Positions 1 through 13,800 of a DNA stretch of 64,000 nt are shown piece after piece; within the stretch, counting starts at the first letter, position 1; every line of letters starts with the position of its first letter. This DNA is from Styela clava. Taxonomy: Eukaryota; Chordata; Ascidiacea; Stolidobranchia; Styelidae. The stretch covers positions 13,599,383 to 13,663,382 of the forward strand of contig NC_135252.1 in NCBI RefSeq assembly GCF_964204865.1. Direction: 5' to 3'. The notes beneath the pieces were generated by a model, which had not been told where the DNA came from, ran no database searches, and worked only from the letters and a program-made list of their open reading frames with translations. The position numbers and the translations under genes were made by a program.

Positions 1-455
1 GAAGTCTACATTGTTAAATAATTTTAAATTTAAATCTTGCGATCATATTCGGAACATGTCGTCACTGAATTGCCTCATTTATACGCTTCTTTCTCAAGAG
101 CTGTCTAATTTTCTATATGATAAAAAAGCTTTCGAATATAATAATCGGTTCTGAATATCTTTACTTATAACCTGACCGAACTTTCTCACGTAACTGAACT
201 TTCTCACGCCATATAGCAAGTATTCGAATTAAGCATGATTATCTATTATTCCATTAACCTGAGTGAATCAAAATGTTGATTAAAAAAAATCAAAACAAAC
301 ATCACTAATCTAAAACAATCCTAAAAAAACTGTACACGGAACGAAATTTGCGAAAATGTAAAAACCTACGTAAACATAAGGGGAAATGTATTATTTACAC
401 GTTCCTAATACAGTCTAGAATTGATGAAATATTTGACGGAATATTGAAAGGTTAC

Positions 456-2912
456 CAGTGCAGGTGACACCGTCGCCAGTGTATTGTGCAGCACATGCAC
501 AACTGAAACCCGGTGCCTGATTTGTACAAACTCCTCCTGTTGAACTGCAGTTGTTTAGTGTTGCGTTAGAGCATTCGTCCAAATCTAAAAGTTTCATAAT
601 GATAATGAAAATAATAGCTTTTACAATTGATACTTTAAATTTATTTTAGAATGAAAATTAATTAATTCAAAGATCGCCCTGAACCGTAGTGTCTTGTGTC
701 GTCGTATAAATAGAGTGTGACAACTCACGAAGAACTATTCAGCAGCAGCCGTTTTGAAATTACTTGGTAGTATGGAAAAGTCTATCACGTTTTTTTTTAT
801 CATATTCAACTATATTTTAATTTTTTTTATTAAATTGATTTATGGGTAAAGTGGGTGCGTAAAGTAGAATTTATGGTGCTCCCAAAGTATGTGGACCAAG
901 ATGGCGCACAACCTGAACATGGCATGTGTACCAGGTTAGGGTTCAGGCTGTGCGCAATCTTGGTACACATGCTTCCGGAGCGTCGAATTTATTATCTGAT
1001 TTGTTCATCCTCTGACATCGCCATACCCAAAGTTGAAGTGAGCCAATTTTGAAAATCGAAGGTTTTTTGATTAATTAAGGACTTAAAGTGTGTCCAGTAG
1101 TTGAAAGAATATTTATTCTGATCCGAATAATTTTTTTATTACGTAATTCCAAAGGTAGGTTTAAATATGACACGAAACTCCTTCCCTACCGCGCCAGCAA
1201 GACTTAGTAGGACATTTGGTTTAAAAAATATTAAAAACTTACCGACACAACTGAACGACTGGGTGTATCTATCAGGTGCATACTGGGCTGTGCAACCACA
1301 TTCAAATACATCTGTGTTAGCGGCATTAACGACACAAGTTTCTGATCCTGCTGTTCCACAGACGTTAGCGGCACACGCTGCAGTTCCGGACATCGCTAAA
1401 AACAACAAATTTATATTTTTATTAAGATAAAAAAAGTAATTCTATTTTTTGCATAAAATATTTAACTCCTGCAAACATCATAGAAAATTAGTAAACGAGA
1501 AAACAAATTCGTGTTTTTTGAAATTATAGAATAACCGTATGTTATTGCCTAATTATCTAAAGCTGCAACCAGCGTCCCTGATAATTAATACAAGAGAGAA
1601 AAGCTCAAATATATTGATACAAAGTCCCAATAACCAGCCGCAGTGTACATAGCCTACGCCATAGGTTCTCAAAGTGATCCATATGGAGCACCAGGGCTTT
1701 ATGAGAGAAACCTAGGCGCTCCGCGAGCAATTCATTTACTTACTAAAATACTGACTAGGTTTTTATTGTAACTGTCCAAAGAAGCAATACCGACAAAATT
1801 TGACAACGATAGCAACGAAATGTGGCAAGAAGGCGGTAATTCAAATATGACATTATATTTAAGTTCCAATAAGTAACGCTATATTTCAAGTCTTGGTGCC
1901 ACAATTTGCAAATACAATGCATCAAATAGATCCGAATTATTAAATAAAGTAATTTTAATTTACTCGTGAACATTGATCGATAAGTGACAATGTGAACTGA
2001 GAAGTAGTACCGAGTACGCAAGATCAAACGTCACGCTTGTCGGAATAAAAACTGTTTTCCCATGAATAGAAATAAACAAGCAAAATCCTGGATGGAATAT
2101 CAGATCTCACAGAGTCCATAGGAAATTTAGCAATGAATAAAAGTAATAGCCTCCTAGTGAACAAAACAATCCTTAACCACAGAAAATTCTAAAGCAATCG
2201 TTGCAGATCCAGTAGTTAAAGAAAAATGAGAATTTTTATGGAAACAATAAGAATAGGAAAAACATCAACAACAAAATTTTATCAAAACCATAGGTTAACT
2301 TCTTGTTCAAAAATGAGGTAAAAAAAATGTCATTTAATTGACGAATTTTCTTTGCCTCTAGTATATATTATATATACATATACCATAATAATAATGCCGA
2401 TCAAAAACACTTTCTCAGTGTATTGGTCCATCATTGGTATGAAAAATCTACCTGTAAATCCAAGTCCAGCTGAAACAAAACTGGCCTGAGAAGATGCTGC
2501 ATCTGCAGTTGAGTTTCGGAACCTTTTTATTACCGAACCACTTCCATCTAAAAACAAATTATTCCCTAATTTTACCGCAGAAATATCCAGTAGCTAACAT
2601 TATAATTATCAAGTATGATTCGTTGATAAAACTATACGTTTATAAACAAACATGGACCAAATGAAGCCCGCTCGACTGAGCGGCGTGAATATTTATCAAC
2701 TGTTGGTTTATGAGGAAAGATATGTTAAACATAATATGCTTCATATTGAATAATACTGGTAACTAATAAAGCTGATTTAATTTTTTCAATTTCCACTCAC
2801 CTTGAAGAGCGACACCATACACACAAGTTGGGCAGGCAGTATTGGCCTGTGCATCGATCTGACTGCTTTGAAGAGCGACGATAGAGATCAGGAATAAGCA
2901 AATATTACGCAT
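456..2912 (-). CDS. Secreted EGF-repeat protein, 5' part (runs off left edge)
   Basis: Four exons on the minus strand join cleanly: 2912-2801, 2547-2452, 1395-1243 and 584-456, each boundary GT/AG and every junction in phase 1. The start ATG at 2912 opens a signal peptide (MRNICLFLISIVALQSSQ, cleavage probably near IDA-Q) followed by a CPTC motif. Exon 2 gives an acidic/Gly-Ser/Ala stretch beginning DGSGSVIKRF, which I do not recognise. Exon 3 (51 codons) has six cysteines in an EGF-like spacing with a central CGC. Exon 4 (43 codons) begins DLDEC and ends in a G-F-x-C-x-C then Y-T-G-D-G-x-x-C pattern, the signature of a calcium-binding EGF domain. Symmetrical 1-1 exons are usual for shuffled EGF modules. 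The last donor seen (455) is intact, so more modules probably lie to the left of the window. Likely an extracellular matrix or coat protein; the function is not determinable here. Confidence 0.75.
875..983. mobile_element. Foldback MITE, copy 1
   Basis: A near-perfect hairpin of about 100 bases in intron 3 of the EGF gene. Both arms carry the core CAAGAT and the sequence TGCGC-A-A-C-CTGAA or its complement, flanking a short loop containing ACCAGGTTAGG. The same palindrome recurs at 31830-31931 and, as a rearranged copy, at 36597-36668, so this is a dispersed element. The outer motif GGTGCTCC at 875 matches the complement of GGAGCACC at the end of copy 2. No coding capacity. Confidence 0.7.
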
Positions 2913-2981
2913 GATTATATATATTATCAGTAGTTATCCAAAGTTCAGAAAAAGTCTTTTCCTGTCGTTAAAATATTTTCG

Positions 2982-2987
2982 TTTATA
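2982..2987 (-). promoter_or_regulatory. TATA-like box of the EGF-repeat gene
   Basis: TATAAA on the minus strand, about 70 bases upstream of the ATG at 2912. The spacing leaves room for a short 5' leader of roughly 40 bases. Position and motif only; no start site is demonstrated. Confidence 0.35.
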
Positions 2988-5900
2988 AGCGTTTACGTCT
3001 TTAGCACTCACGGGGCTTGAAGCTTAGAATGATCCTAATATTCTGTATTCAGCGTTTTTATTGACGTACCACACCTTTGGAGAAAAAAAAAATTGAATTA
3101 GTCATTATATGTAATAGAAAGTCAATTAGGCGTTGGCTTTTCCATTTCCAGAACAATTCTGACCTGGGGTGCGAGAGAAAAGTTGTTAAAGATTCTCTCC
3201 TTTTCACGTTTGCGTATCGGGATACATGCTTAGTCCCCATAGAACTAGAATCCAATGAATGTCCCGAGCAACAAGACCATTTTGCTAAATATCGAACACA
3301 TATTAAGTTTTCCCAACTTAATAATTTAATAAATAATTTCTCTAATTCACTATTTACTTCATATAAAGCGCGATATCGTTGGTTTTTAAATCTAATTATT
3401 TAATTAAAGAAATAAAAAGAAATTCAAAACGATCAACCGTATTTTGAAGGTATCCATGAAATACATTACCTACAATATGTGGACTCATACGAAAGTCATT
3501 ACTCATTCCCAGCTTTAGGTTAACACTATTTTTTATCTTCCATAAAAGTCTTATGAATGACTGGATTTCACAGTTTGGAATTCAAAATAACCAGAGGGGA
3601 GTATTTGGATCACATTATGACAGAAATAAAATAAAAAATCAGTGGCCTATGTTTTAACAAAATCAATTTTTTATTGTAAATGATTGAATTCTTTAATTTA
3701 ATTCGATACTGTTTTATACTTCTTAGCAATACCGAGTTTGAGTTATTGATTTTTAACGTTGTTTTAAACTAAAATATTGTTTCCACAATATTTCGTAACA
3801 CTGAGCACGGTTGAAGTAGCGTGTAACGTCATTCCGGAATCCCACGCACCGGGTATCAAATAGGGTGAGTACAGCAATATACTCATTTCTCAACCAGCGT
3901 ATTGGTTCTGTCTGTTAGTTATTTCGCAACGCTCAGTGTGGTTATCGTTGCGTGTTTAACGTCACATTTTTCGCGGCTACGTCATTGCGGAATCACGTAG
4001 ACAGCGTATTGAACAGGGTGGGTAAACGATGATGATAACGATCAAAAGGTAAATTATCGCAATAAAATTTCACCCTTCACTGGAAATGGGTGGGCGAAAC
4101 AAAGAAAGATGAATTTGGCAATAAATACCAAGTTAGTAATTTAAGGCATCACAATGCCACGGAATTAAAATATTTTCTCCACACATTTCAACACATAATA
4201 TTTTAAATTTTAAGAACAAAAACGGGTGTGGATTGCACGAATATATCGAAATCACACATAACATATTATTTTGAAGTTTTCTCCTACAACAGTTTTGCTT
4301 TGAACAAAACTTCTTCCGAAATAAAAAAAAATGAAAACCCGAGAAACGTGCAAAATAACATCAAACTGTATTTAGCAGAAAGATATAAATTTTGTCAATT
4401 TTTGTTTCTATTATAAACTTTTCTATTCTCGTTAACAACGTCGGCGCATATAATTTTAGTTAAATTAAACTTTTCTGTTTTATGACATTTGTTCCAACAA
4501 CAGGTTAAAATCGTCCAGCTCGTTCAGTTTTATTATCAATTCCTGTGCGCGTAAATACAAAAGTCACATTTTAGGTGTGGTATTGTGAAAATAAGTATCA
4601 TACGCAAATGCATCATTGTGGTTTATCATGCCTAACCACCCAAAAATATAATATATTACTCACGTTATGCGCACTTTCGAGTAACATTGATAAATGACCG
4701 AGCTTATTTTCAATGGGGTAAAACATCTAGTTAGGTTTAAACTCGTTTTCTCGTCGAATTGAAATAAATGGGATTAATGACGTATGATACCTGTCTTTGC
4801 TTGCTCATTTTTTATTTTGAATTTTTTTTTATTTATTTTTTGGTTATGTTTTCAGCTATATTGCAAATATTAGATTTTGAAATTAAAGATAAATCTAAAA
4901 ATTTATTATTTCCCGATAAAACAACCTAAGAATACTTTGCAAAATAACAATATATATATATATTCCGATTTGAATCACAAGTCAATTTCTTTAAATTTGT
5001 TTTTGTTTCACTGAAAGTAAAATGTTATTGATTCGCTATTATCTGTATTAAAAAGATGATCCAACATATATATACACCAAGTTCAAATACCCATATTTAA
5101 AATGCACTCGGAGAGGATCAGTGGATCACCGTAGATATTTTTAAGAGTTCTATCGTAAAATTATATAAATTCTCATTTATATCAGAAATACACTCACTAA
5201 CAACGTACTTGGTTTTCCAGAAACGTTAAAACATGAAATATATTGTTTGTGGGACAACGCAGCAGTTAAATTATCAAAGCTTCCTAATATATGATGTACT
5301 AACAGCAAAAACCAGGCACAAGTGTATACATTAGTTTGATAAAACGCTGATCAACGAAGGAAGGTGACGGGTTTCCCCTTTTTTAAATCACGATAATGCT
5401 TAAATCAGAAGATGAATTTCCATTAACACACTTTACCTACTTAAGACTAAAAAGAGTTGCTCGATATAGAATGAAGAATTCTATTGGACAACGACATAGC
5501 TTTCCCAAACTACTAAGCGATTACACTCCCATCCATTCGGCAACGACCGGAAAACAATTTCAAAGGAGCGCCTTTGAGATTATTTGTAGCGATGGATGTA
5601 AATTACTTTAGATTTACTATTATGTATCTTCAGTATAAAAGACCTTTATCACTTTATGGGGTGTTAATTGAATAACTTTTTGGCTGGAAACCCGTTCCGA
5701 ACCAAAACGATAAATTGGAAAGAGAAACTATATTCGCATCTGAATATCTTCATTTCACGTTTTCATATCGTTGAGTTTGATGTGGACAATATCGATATTA
5801 ATTATATGTTTTACAAAACGAGTGAATTTTTCAATAAAAATTTCTGTACGATTTAATCTATAAGCAAGACTTAAACTTCAAGAGATCGACTGGTCTCATT

Positions 5901-8092
5901 AAGTCTGGTTCACTCACCTATCTAAATCAAAAACTGTACATACACGTTCAAATGATGGGGTGGAGATATAAAATAATACTAAACTTAAAATGGATTTTGT
6001 CTTTCTGGTTGAGGTAACACAGCACAAATGATACAATAAATATTTTTATGAGGTCAAAATTAATTCTTTTTCTGATTGATAACACAACACAAATGACACA
6101 ATAAATGTTTTTATGAGATTAAAATTCATTCCCTATCAGCTCTGTCGCTTGAGGTTTTATTGGGAGATTGAAATCATAGTGAATATCCTAAGGCAAATTC
6201 TGTTATTTTGCAATAAAGTTTTTGTCTTCCTATCAGCGGTGATCCATTATTTGGTAAAATTAAAGATTTTAAAATCATAGTTGGTCTTCAAAAGATCTTC
6301 AAAAGATTTTTTTTCAAATATGTCCACTTTAATATAAAACGGAAATATGGTCAAATACTAAATTCTCCCAATGTCAAATTTCATTCGTCACAAAGTATGT
6401 TTTATTCTTGTATTGTTCTCTATGGCAACGGATATAGGTGTGTTTTAATGCCACTCATCGCCTCATTGCTCCCCAATACCACACCCTACCTAACTCAACA
6501 TATGTTCACGCGCGGTTGCATTTGTCTGAAAATTATGACGTTTGCTCAATTTGAAGACAAGGAGTGTTTCCTTAATGAGCTTTTGTGAGGTAAAGCGTTA
6601 AGCGCTTCTTATCGGAGGATATAAACTAATTTAATAAAAACAAACTTCTCACGACACGAGTGAAAAATTTGTTTCAATTTCGCCATACGAACGCGAGACC
6701 TAAATTGAGTAGTAAACTTTCTTTACGTGGAAAACACCAATAGCCATATTTTGGTTGCAAAAACACATTTTTCTTATTTATAAACCATGTATTGACCATC
6801 TTGGCTTGGCCAATCCATATCACAACTTTTACTAAGTCATATTTAATTGGCATTGCTTTAGAATAATAAAAACGTTAGCAGTATAAAGATTGGATTTTCA
6901 GAATTGAAATTACGAAGTACGAACTACAATACAACAATTTGATTATAATGAATCACTAAGTATAAATAAGTATTATTCTATTCATTGCATAAGAATTTCA
7001 CAGAAATATTATGCTGTAATTTACTTAACTTATTTTAATTATTTTATAATTGTCTATAAAAACAAATTGGGATGTTTTTTCAAATCTAGTCAAATAAAAA
7101 AAAGACGGAAAATCGTTCAAAAATGCGCACGTTGACCATTTGTACGCAGTATTCGCCGCCATTTCCTTCTTTCTGCTTCAGCTTCTAACGTTGATTAATA
7201 TTGACATTTAATGAATTGATTTTGTGTGTTTACAATATGTTCACCTTGGTAATTCGTTTACAAGTTGATCCGTAATCTATTGAAGATATGTTTGCCGAAG
7301 TCGGAAGAAGTCGCGTTAAGAAGGTTCACTGTCTTTCGTTAACAAATATTAGGTGTTTTCAATGACGAATTTTATGTTGGTAAATTTAAGCAATGGTACC
7401 CAAAACGTTTTAGTTTAGAGTCATGGGCGCTTCTGTTGATTTGCCTTAAGATTGTGAAGCTCTTCGCATAATAGAAAGCATTAGAAGCATTGCTTATCGG
7501 CAGAACTGCACACAGGAATTCTTCGAAAAAGAATGCTATACACATATAGACACCCCCCATCTATGCCATGCCATCTATCCCAAATCTATACCGTGGTGGT
7601 TCACAGGAGTAAACCATGCTATCATATGAATATTTTTATGCAGCCGTTAATCGGTCTCCACCACCATCTAAATCTATATATATATCTAACAATTTATTTT
7701 TCAATACTCGAATTAGACTGCCTATTCAATCCATAAGCAGAAGTTTGCTAAATGATTTAAATGTTTTTATCTCTCCCAGAATAAGTATGAAATACTCTTT
7801 ATCACTTTTTTATCGGTAGCCAGATAAGACAGCTTAGTCATATGGCACATCATGTACTGTTCAAGCTGATTTTCTTAAATTAATAACTAATTTGTGATTT
7901 TTGTGCCCGATTTGCACTAGCAAAAGGAAGATACCGTGCTCCATCATATAGTTTAGAGTCTAAACTTCAGACTTATAAGCGTTTATCTCTCCTAGTATAA
8001 ATATCTAAAATTTATTGTGTTGTCCAAGTCTATTCATACAAACATCTCCATCGCAGCTATTAACATATTTATACATATGACTTCTAGCACGC
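2988..8092. other. Gene-poor AT-rich stretch with two small duplications
   Basis: No convincing splice-bounded coding exon was found. Two local duplications are visible: 3788-4022 contains two diverged copies of a block with core AACGTCA..TTCCGGAATC or TTGCGGAATC followed by AGGGTG(A/G)GTA, and 6004-6132 has two copies of a block of about 65 bases containing AACACA(G/A)CACAAATGA and ACAATAAAT. The rest is AT-rich with short TA runs (for example 4952-4961). Confidence 0.5.
6004..6132. repeat. Two-copy tandem repeat, unit about 65 bp
   Basis: The units at about 6004 and 6071 share TAACACA-CACAAATGA-ACAATAAAT and a trailing TTTTTATGAG-T-AAAAT-AATTC. They differ by a few substitutions, so this is an old duplication. 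No gene involvement seen. Confidence 0.55.
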
Positions 8093-8100
8093 ACGTAAGT

Positions 8101-8625
8101 TAGGATTGCCATACGCCAGATTTTTCCCTGACATGTCCGGGATTTTAGTGGTCAGAGAAATGTTAAAAAGTGCTTAAAATGTCAGGGCTTTTTGAATACA
8201 GAGAATCCCTGCTTCAAATCCTCGAGTTTTCAGATATTGCGCATCCACGAAATCCTATTTTTTTAGAGAAATGTCACATAAGAGCATTTTTGTGCAACAC
8301 GGATTGCGTCGCATTCAGATAACTGTGACGTCACAAATGACAGCATTTTCTAATCGGTATTTTGGTTGCACTACCTCTACCTTTAACATACTTTATTCCG
8401 TGCTAGAGTTTAGTCAATAGTGCTAATAATTAGTCACCATTTTTGTTTATTTCGTTTTGTTCTGTATTTATTTTATTCTCACGAGAAAGCGAAGACGCTT
8501 GTGCCTTTGGGTACATCGTGAAATTTTACCATAATACTGTCTGCTTGTATAGTACAAATATTTTGGTTGCAAAATCGGTCAACGTGGCTCATTAAAATTT
8601 TGTCAGTCCAGATATGGTAACCCTA
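8101..8625. mobile_element. Non-autonomous hAT-like element with perfect 8-bp TSD
   Basis: Inverted ends TAGGATTGCCATA at 8101 and TATGGTAACCCTA ending at 8625 are flanked by an exact 8-base direct repeat, ACGTAAGT (8093-8100 and 8626-8633). Eight-base target duplications and short imperfect inverted ends are diagnostic of the hAT superfamily. The 525-bp interior has no open frame of note, so it is a deletion derivative or MITE. The intact target duplication suggests limited decay at the ends. Confidence 0.85.
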
Positions 8626-9982
8626 ACGTAAGTGGTTGCTCGCAGCTGTTCTACCACTCTTTTCCAACTTTTAATTCGAGATCTGGGACCATGCTTTGAG
8701 TATAGTAGTTCTTATAGACGGCTTGAACTAGTAACCGTGCGAGATGCCAAAATCAAACACATGATTAATCTGTCTTATCATCTTTCCACCCATAGTGTGA
8801 TATGAAACTTCCTATCCTATACTGACTTGTTAATTAAACACATACGAACTATAATAACCTTGCCAGTCACCAGAAAGTTCTTCCACTATAACTATCAAAA
8901 TCGTAATTTTAACCTAGTTTTCAATATTCTAGTTTACTGATATTCCTAAAATTTATGACAGGCCTCAGATGGAGCACCTTTAATTTTAATACAGATCAAG
9001 CCTGGGCTAACATTATTCCTTTATAAATAAATATATGACTTTAACCTCTCTTTCATTTTCAAGTTAACTTGGCGCATATTCCTAATTATGCGGATACTCA
9101 CTCCCACACAAAGTGTATTACTGCTAGAACAAACGTATGGTAATTACGCTATGCTGATTGTATGGTTAAATTATTGCACTACCTTCCAATTTATACTAAT
9201 CTAACTTAAGACAAAGGGATCCAAAGAAAACAGCCGTAAAAGGAATGGTGGTGCAATAACAGGATGATACCATAAACTATTCGTGTGAACTAAATGTATT
9301 GCCACAAACCCCACTGCCGTAATTTACTTCAAAGGTAATTTTTTTAGATCAGAAATAGCGCAGCTACCCACTTAATTAAATCAATTGAAAGCTACATATT
9401 CAAACTAGCAATGAGGTATGATATTTTTAAATTTCATCCGGAGCAAATAACATCCCATTGGAGGACTCAATCATGAATATGGTGAACCACTATGGTGATG
9501 GTTTACTTGACCATCCAAGTTCATGACTAAGATTTTCAAACTAGTAACTGCGTATATATGTATATAAAACTCATTAGATTGAAAACGTGGGGAATTCACC
9601 AAGGTTGTTAAGTACAAGTTCAAGAATCTTTAATCGCGAGTCCATCTGATCACCTGAGTCGAAGTCGTGATTCATTGAGATTTTGAACTCTCTGGTCCAA
9701 TTCAAATCGAGTCAAGATATTGTCGAGTCTCCCCATGTATGCTTTCATGCATTTGGGTGGATTTGCCCGCAAGATGGTGGCAGGATGCTTGTTATCATTC
9801 TACTCGCATGATAGTAAACAGTAAGATCTTTTTCTATCCCACTTAAGCCAGGATATGAGTACACTCTATTCAATCTGTTGAAATAGTGTGCCAATCTTAG
9901 AAAACCAGATTGATGTCTTCTGTCGATATGGGTGCTTGACTAAAGCTTTGTTCATAGAAATGTAAAGTACGATCATCTAGTC

Positions 9983-10464
9983 CAGGAGTCGGCAACCTAC
10001 GGCCCGCGGGCCGGAGTACTATAATCCGGCCCGCGACGCTTCAATGTATTATAGTAACAAAACAGCTGATTTGGCGATTATATTCTTTACGTAACAGAAT
10101 TTATTGTGAGACACGTATATCCTAAATTATATTATAATATAACAAGTTCAAATTTTCGATTACTTGTTTAATGAGCCTATAAGTTAATTCTAATTAGACA
10201 AATGGCAAAAAAACACAGAAAAGTTGATGCTAAGTGCAAAGGGTTCAAAATGGCGCCGAAAACATTCAAATGGAACTTTTTCAGATGCAAGGCAATGAAA
10301 AAAATAAATCTATATTATATTCCGAGAGATGTATCACTGCTTGATTTTTTATTATAAAAAGGATCATCCGAATCGGTTTTCAACTTTCTAGAAATATGTG
10401 CGCCCGCCAATGACTTGCAACCATTAATTTTGACCCGCGAGCAACAAAAGGTTGCCGATCCCTG
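9983..10464. mobile_element. hAT-like element with CGGCCCGCGGGCC ends
   Basis: The left end reads CAGGAGTCGGCAACCTACGG followed by a GC-rich CCCGCGGGCC block. The right end, reversed, reads CAGGGATCGGCAACC with a CGCGGGTC block. Such GC-rich subterminal sequence is typical of one hAT group and stands out in this AT-rich region. I cannot find a convincing 8-base target duplication (ATCTAGTC against AATTTTAG), so the element is probably older than the one at 30109. Non-autonomous: no transposase frame inside. Confidence 0.7.
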
Positions 10465-10860
10465 AATTTTAGTCTTTTGGAAGAATCGAACCATTGGAAG
10501 TTGATCGTTCCTTTTCTTTTGTTTGTAAAAAGGTTTGAACAATCTTAAACATGTGTGACACAACGTATATCTTATTTTAATTTTTTTCCATATGTGATCA
10601 AACGAAAAAAAAATGGAATATAAAAGGGTACTTGAAAATACGAGTAATGATTTTATCGCGTGTTTGACCTTCTTTCTCACAGACTGTCTTTGTAACTCAA
10701 AGATATATATAATTGCGCCATTAGGTTGAAACACAAGACATTTCGAATATGATAAATGAACAGACGATTCTAAAAAATTCATCTTAATCAAGGATAACGT
10801 GTAATGACTGTATGGAGCTGATCGTATTATTGAAATCGACCGTGTCAGCCAACTCCTCAT
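10315..10860 (-). CDS. Unrecognised 181-codon open frame
   Basis: An ATG-started, uninterrupted 181-codon frame, unusually long for this AT-rich background. The N-terminal half (about residues 1-90) has mixed hydrophobic and basic composition with a hydrophobic stretch near residues 70-85; the C-terminal part is Lys/Arg-rich. The last 50 or so codons read across the right end of the hAT element at 9983-10464, so that part at least is unlikely to be ancestral coding sequence. No family is recognised, no splice context supports it, and it may be chance. Confidence 0.15.
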   Translation of the reverse strand: MRSWLTRSISIIRSAPYSHYTLSLIKMNFLESSVHLSYSKCLVFQPNGAIIYIFELQRQSVRKKVKHAIKSLLVFSSTLLYSIFFSFDHIWKKIKIRYTLCHTCLRLFKPFYKQKKRNDQLPMVRFFQKTKIQGSATFCCSRVKINGCKSLAGAHISRKLKTDSDDPFYNKKSSSDTSLGI

Positions 10861-13800
10861 ACTATTTTTTTATAATTGTTATATGTTCTCTTTTTAGATT
10901 TATGTTCTGTCTCAGTGTCTTTGTCGTTGAAACTAATTTTAGAAACGGGTTAGACTTTTATGTATTTTACTTCACACACAAATGAAAATCTTGTATCGGT
11001 TAATTATCACGTCGAGAATTAGGGTGCAACTAATGAGTAATGGGGTTTCATGTTCTTTCATTCCGACACTCCTTCCTCTATGACGACAGAATAAAATTGT
11101 GAATGAAATTAATTTCGTATACCCATTTTGTTGGCAGGTAGGTACCAATACCTTTTTTGTTCAAGGGAATTTGTTATTCATTATCATTCAATAATTCTCA
11201 ATGTATAAATATTAACAAGTCAATGCAAAACTTCCAACATACTTATTGAAGTTTGTCCTATGTTGTTATAATTGTATTGATTTTTTCAAGATAATTATAA
11301 TTCTCTTCATCGGTGTTATAGTTAAGCCAACTAAACCAATTATATTGTGGAGTTAGTATTTAATAACGCAATTTTTACAGTGGCTAATTGAGACAACATA
11401 TCTTTTCCCAATCTCAACTTTCAATATAAGAAGAGCTTAGGCAATATACATTAACAAAAACTAAATGAAAAGGACGAGAATAGTTTTAAAATATCGTTTT
11501 CTTCCTACTATAGCAACGTTGGCTGATGGGGCATTTCAAATTGCATAGATGGTATTTCAAATTGCAGAGACTTGTTGGCATTTGAAACATTCGGTAATCG
11601 GTGACTTTGATACAACTTTTTGATCACATTATTTTTTAATTCCTAAATTGTCAACAAATTTTCAAAATCCAGATTTTATGAGTGTGGAGATTTGGATTTC
11701 TTCGTTGTACTTTTCTAAAACGTTTTTATTTTGTGGTCACTATAATGTATGGATTGTATTTTCTTATATTAAACAAATGACAATAAATTTGGTACTCATT
11801 AAATAAAAATTATTCTCACTATTTCTCAGCAAAATATATTCAATATTCGAATATCCATGAATTCATAAGTCAATATATTAACATAAATAGTTATATTTAT
11901 AGAGTATTTTATGAATATTTAAGTGTTGAATATGACTTAGTAAAATGAATTTTGGTGGTGTTTAGAATATGAAAGTTTCGATTTCAAAAAAAAAATTCAA
12001 GGTATGACGTGGGGTCAAAAGCGGTTCCTATCGACAATTTGCCTATGAATGAATTTTGTCTCTATTGTAGTGTATTTTCCTATTTTCTCCCCCAAATTGC
12101 GATAAAAGCTTAGTTTTGTATGTTCCCTGTTCGGAACACAAAGTTATTGACCAGAATATTCCAGTACCGATTCCCGTTATAAGTATAGATTATTATCAAT
12201 GAAATGTTAGAGCGTATGGAATGGGTGGTTTCCAACGTTGAATGATGTATAAGCTTGAAAGTGTCTGCGTTCGTTATTTTTTTATTTATGCTTTTACACT
12301 AAATTTTCTTTTCATATAACCTTTGTTTAAATGAATATGATATCAGAACGCATCGTTGCTATATTACAACGGTGTTTTCCAAAGTTGACATCATAATATA
12401 GATTTAGATTTTTATGCCAAAATTGACGTTTATACCGTTTTTTGTTGTGTAGTTTGCGTGTGCTTAATACATGGAATCTCAAAATTTGGGTAAACTTAAT
12501 TTAGTTGTATGAAAACAAAGCGTAAATTTTTCAGGTGTAGTTTGCGTGGGCTTAACGTGTGGAATCTCAAAATTAGGGTAAACTTATTTTAGTTGTATGA
12601 AAACAAAGCGTAAAATTTTCAGAAGAAACTGATATAATAATATTTTTTTGTTCTATCCGCCCATATTCGGAAATTCAGAAAATATGACTCAATAATCCGA
12701 ACTGGGCAAAAATTTGATTATTTTTATTTTATATTATTTATCCAGTTGAATAATAATAAAGCGAAATTTCATCAAAAATGTTCTCTCGCGTACAATTAGT
12801 TACGAGATATACCGTATTCAACGCAATCCAATGCGGATATATGTGGAAATTTTTCCATGACTCCTTGTGAAGATACCGGTCCTATTTCATGAATTGTATA
12901 CCTTTTGTGATACCTATAGCGCTACTCCAACCCACATTACCTACCTCGTTGGTTTACGAATAGGCTATATACTATATATTACCGCTTGGTAAAGATGTGA
13001 ACAGCCATTGACCTAGAACATCATTGCAATGGTAAAGTATGCATTTTTTAATTACAAAATTCATAAAAATAGGATAAGTCTTACTGTGACCGGGAATTTG
13101 GAAGAAAGCGTTGATATGGTGTTTACTTTTAGAATAATGTTCCGAAAGCCGCTTAATATTTTTCTTCCAATTCTGAATTTTTAAACAATTTGACAAGTTT
13201 CTTTGAGTAAAAAAGACTTATAAAGTCACAAGTCCTTCAACAACAACTTAAATAAATGATAGTTCTGAATTAGTAACAAGAATTAGGCAGAAATGAAATA
13301 TATGGTGAAGAAATTTGCCCTAACGATTTTTTTTTAAATTGAAAATATGGCATACGTTGTGTATTGGTTTATTTATTTTTCAAAGTGAACACTGAATACA
13401 TACAATGGGATGTTTGCAGTTCCTTATCTGGAGCTACTCTTGGAATACGTTGTTGTGTTTTGGGAAGCAGTCAAATTTTACTTTCGACATTTAGTAGGTT
13501 GGTCTTTGATTTGGAAGAAAATGGATTTTGAGGGAAAAGAAGAACTTATTTTGCCAGCCCAGTAAAATACATTTGAAATACTTTTCTTCTATATTATTTT
13601 CATAGATTCTGTAAGCTAACGTACAAAATCAAAAATATGCAATTTTTGCGGACTCCTTGAAAATGCATTGTGTCCAATCACCCAGATTGAGTAACATCCG
13701 GCTGAGTATAACACTGCTATAGTAGAATTAACAGTACGTAGTGAAACAAAATGAAACTCTACTCTACACATTCCCCTATTCATGGCTTGATAATATACCT

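Noticed and set aside
3077..3403. 108-codon plus-strand open frame just upstream of the EGF gene
   Set aside because: It has no ATG at its start (TTG), no acceptor in good context and no recognisable family; overlapping open frame on the other strand suggests base-composition effects.
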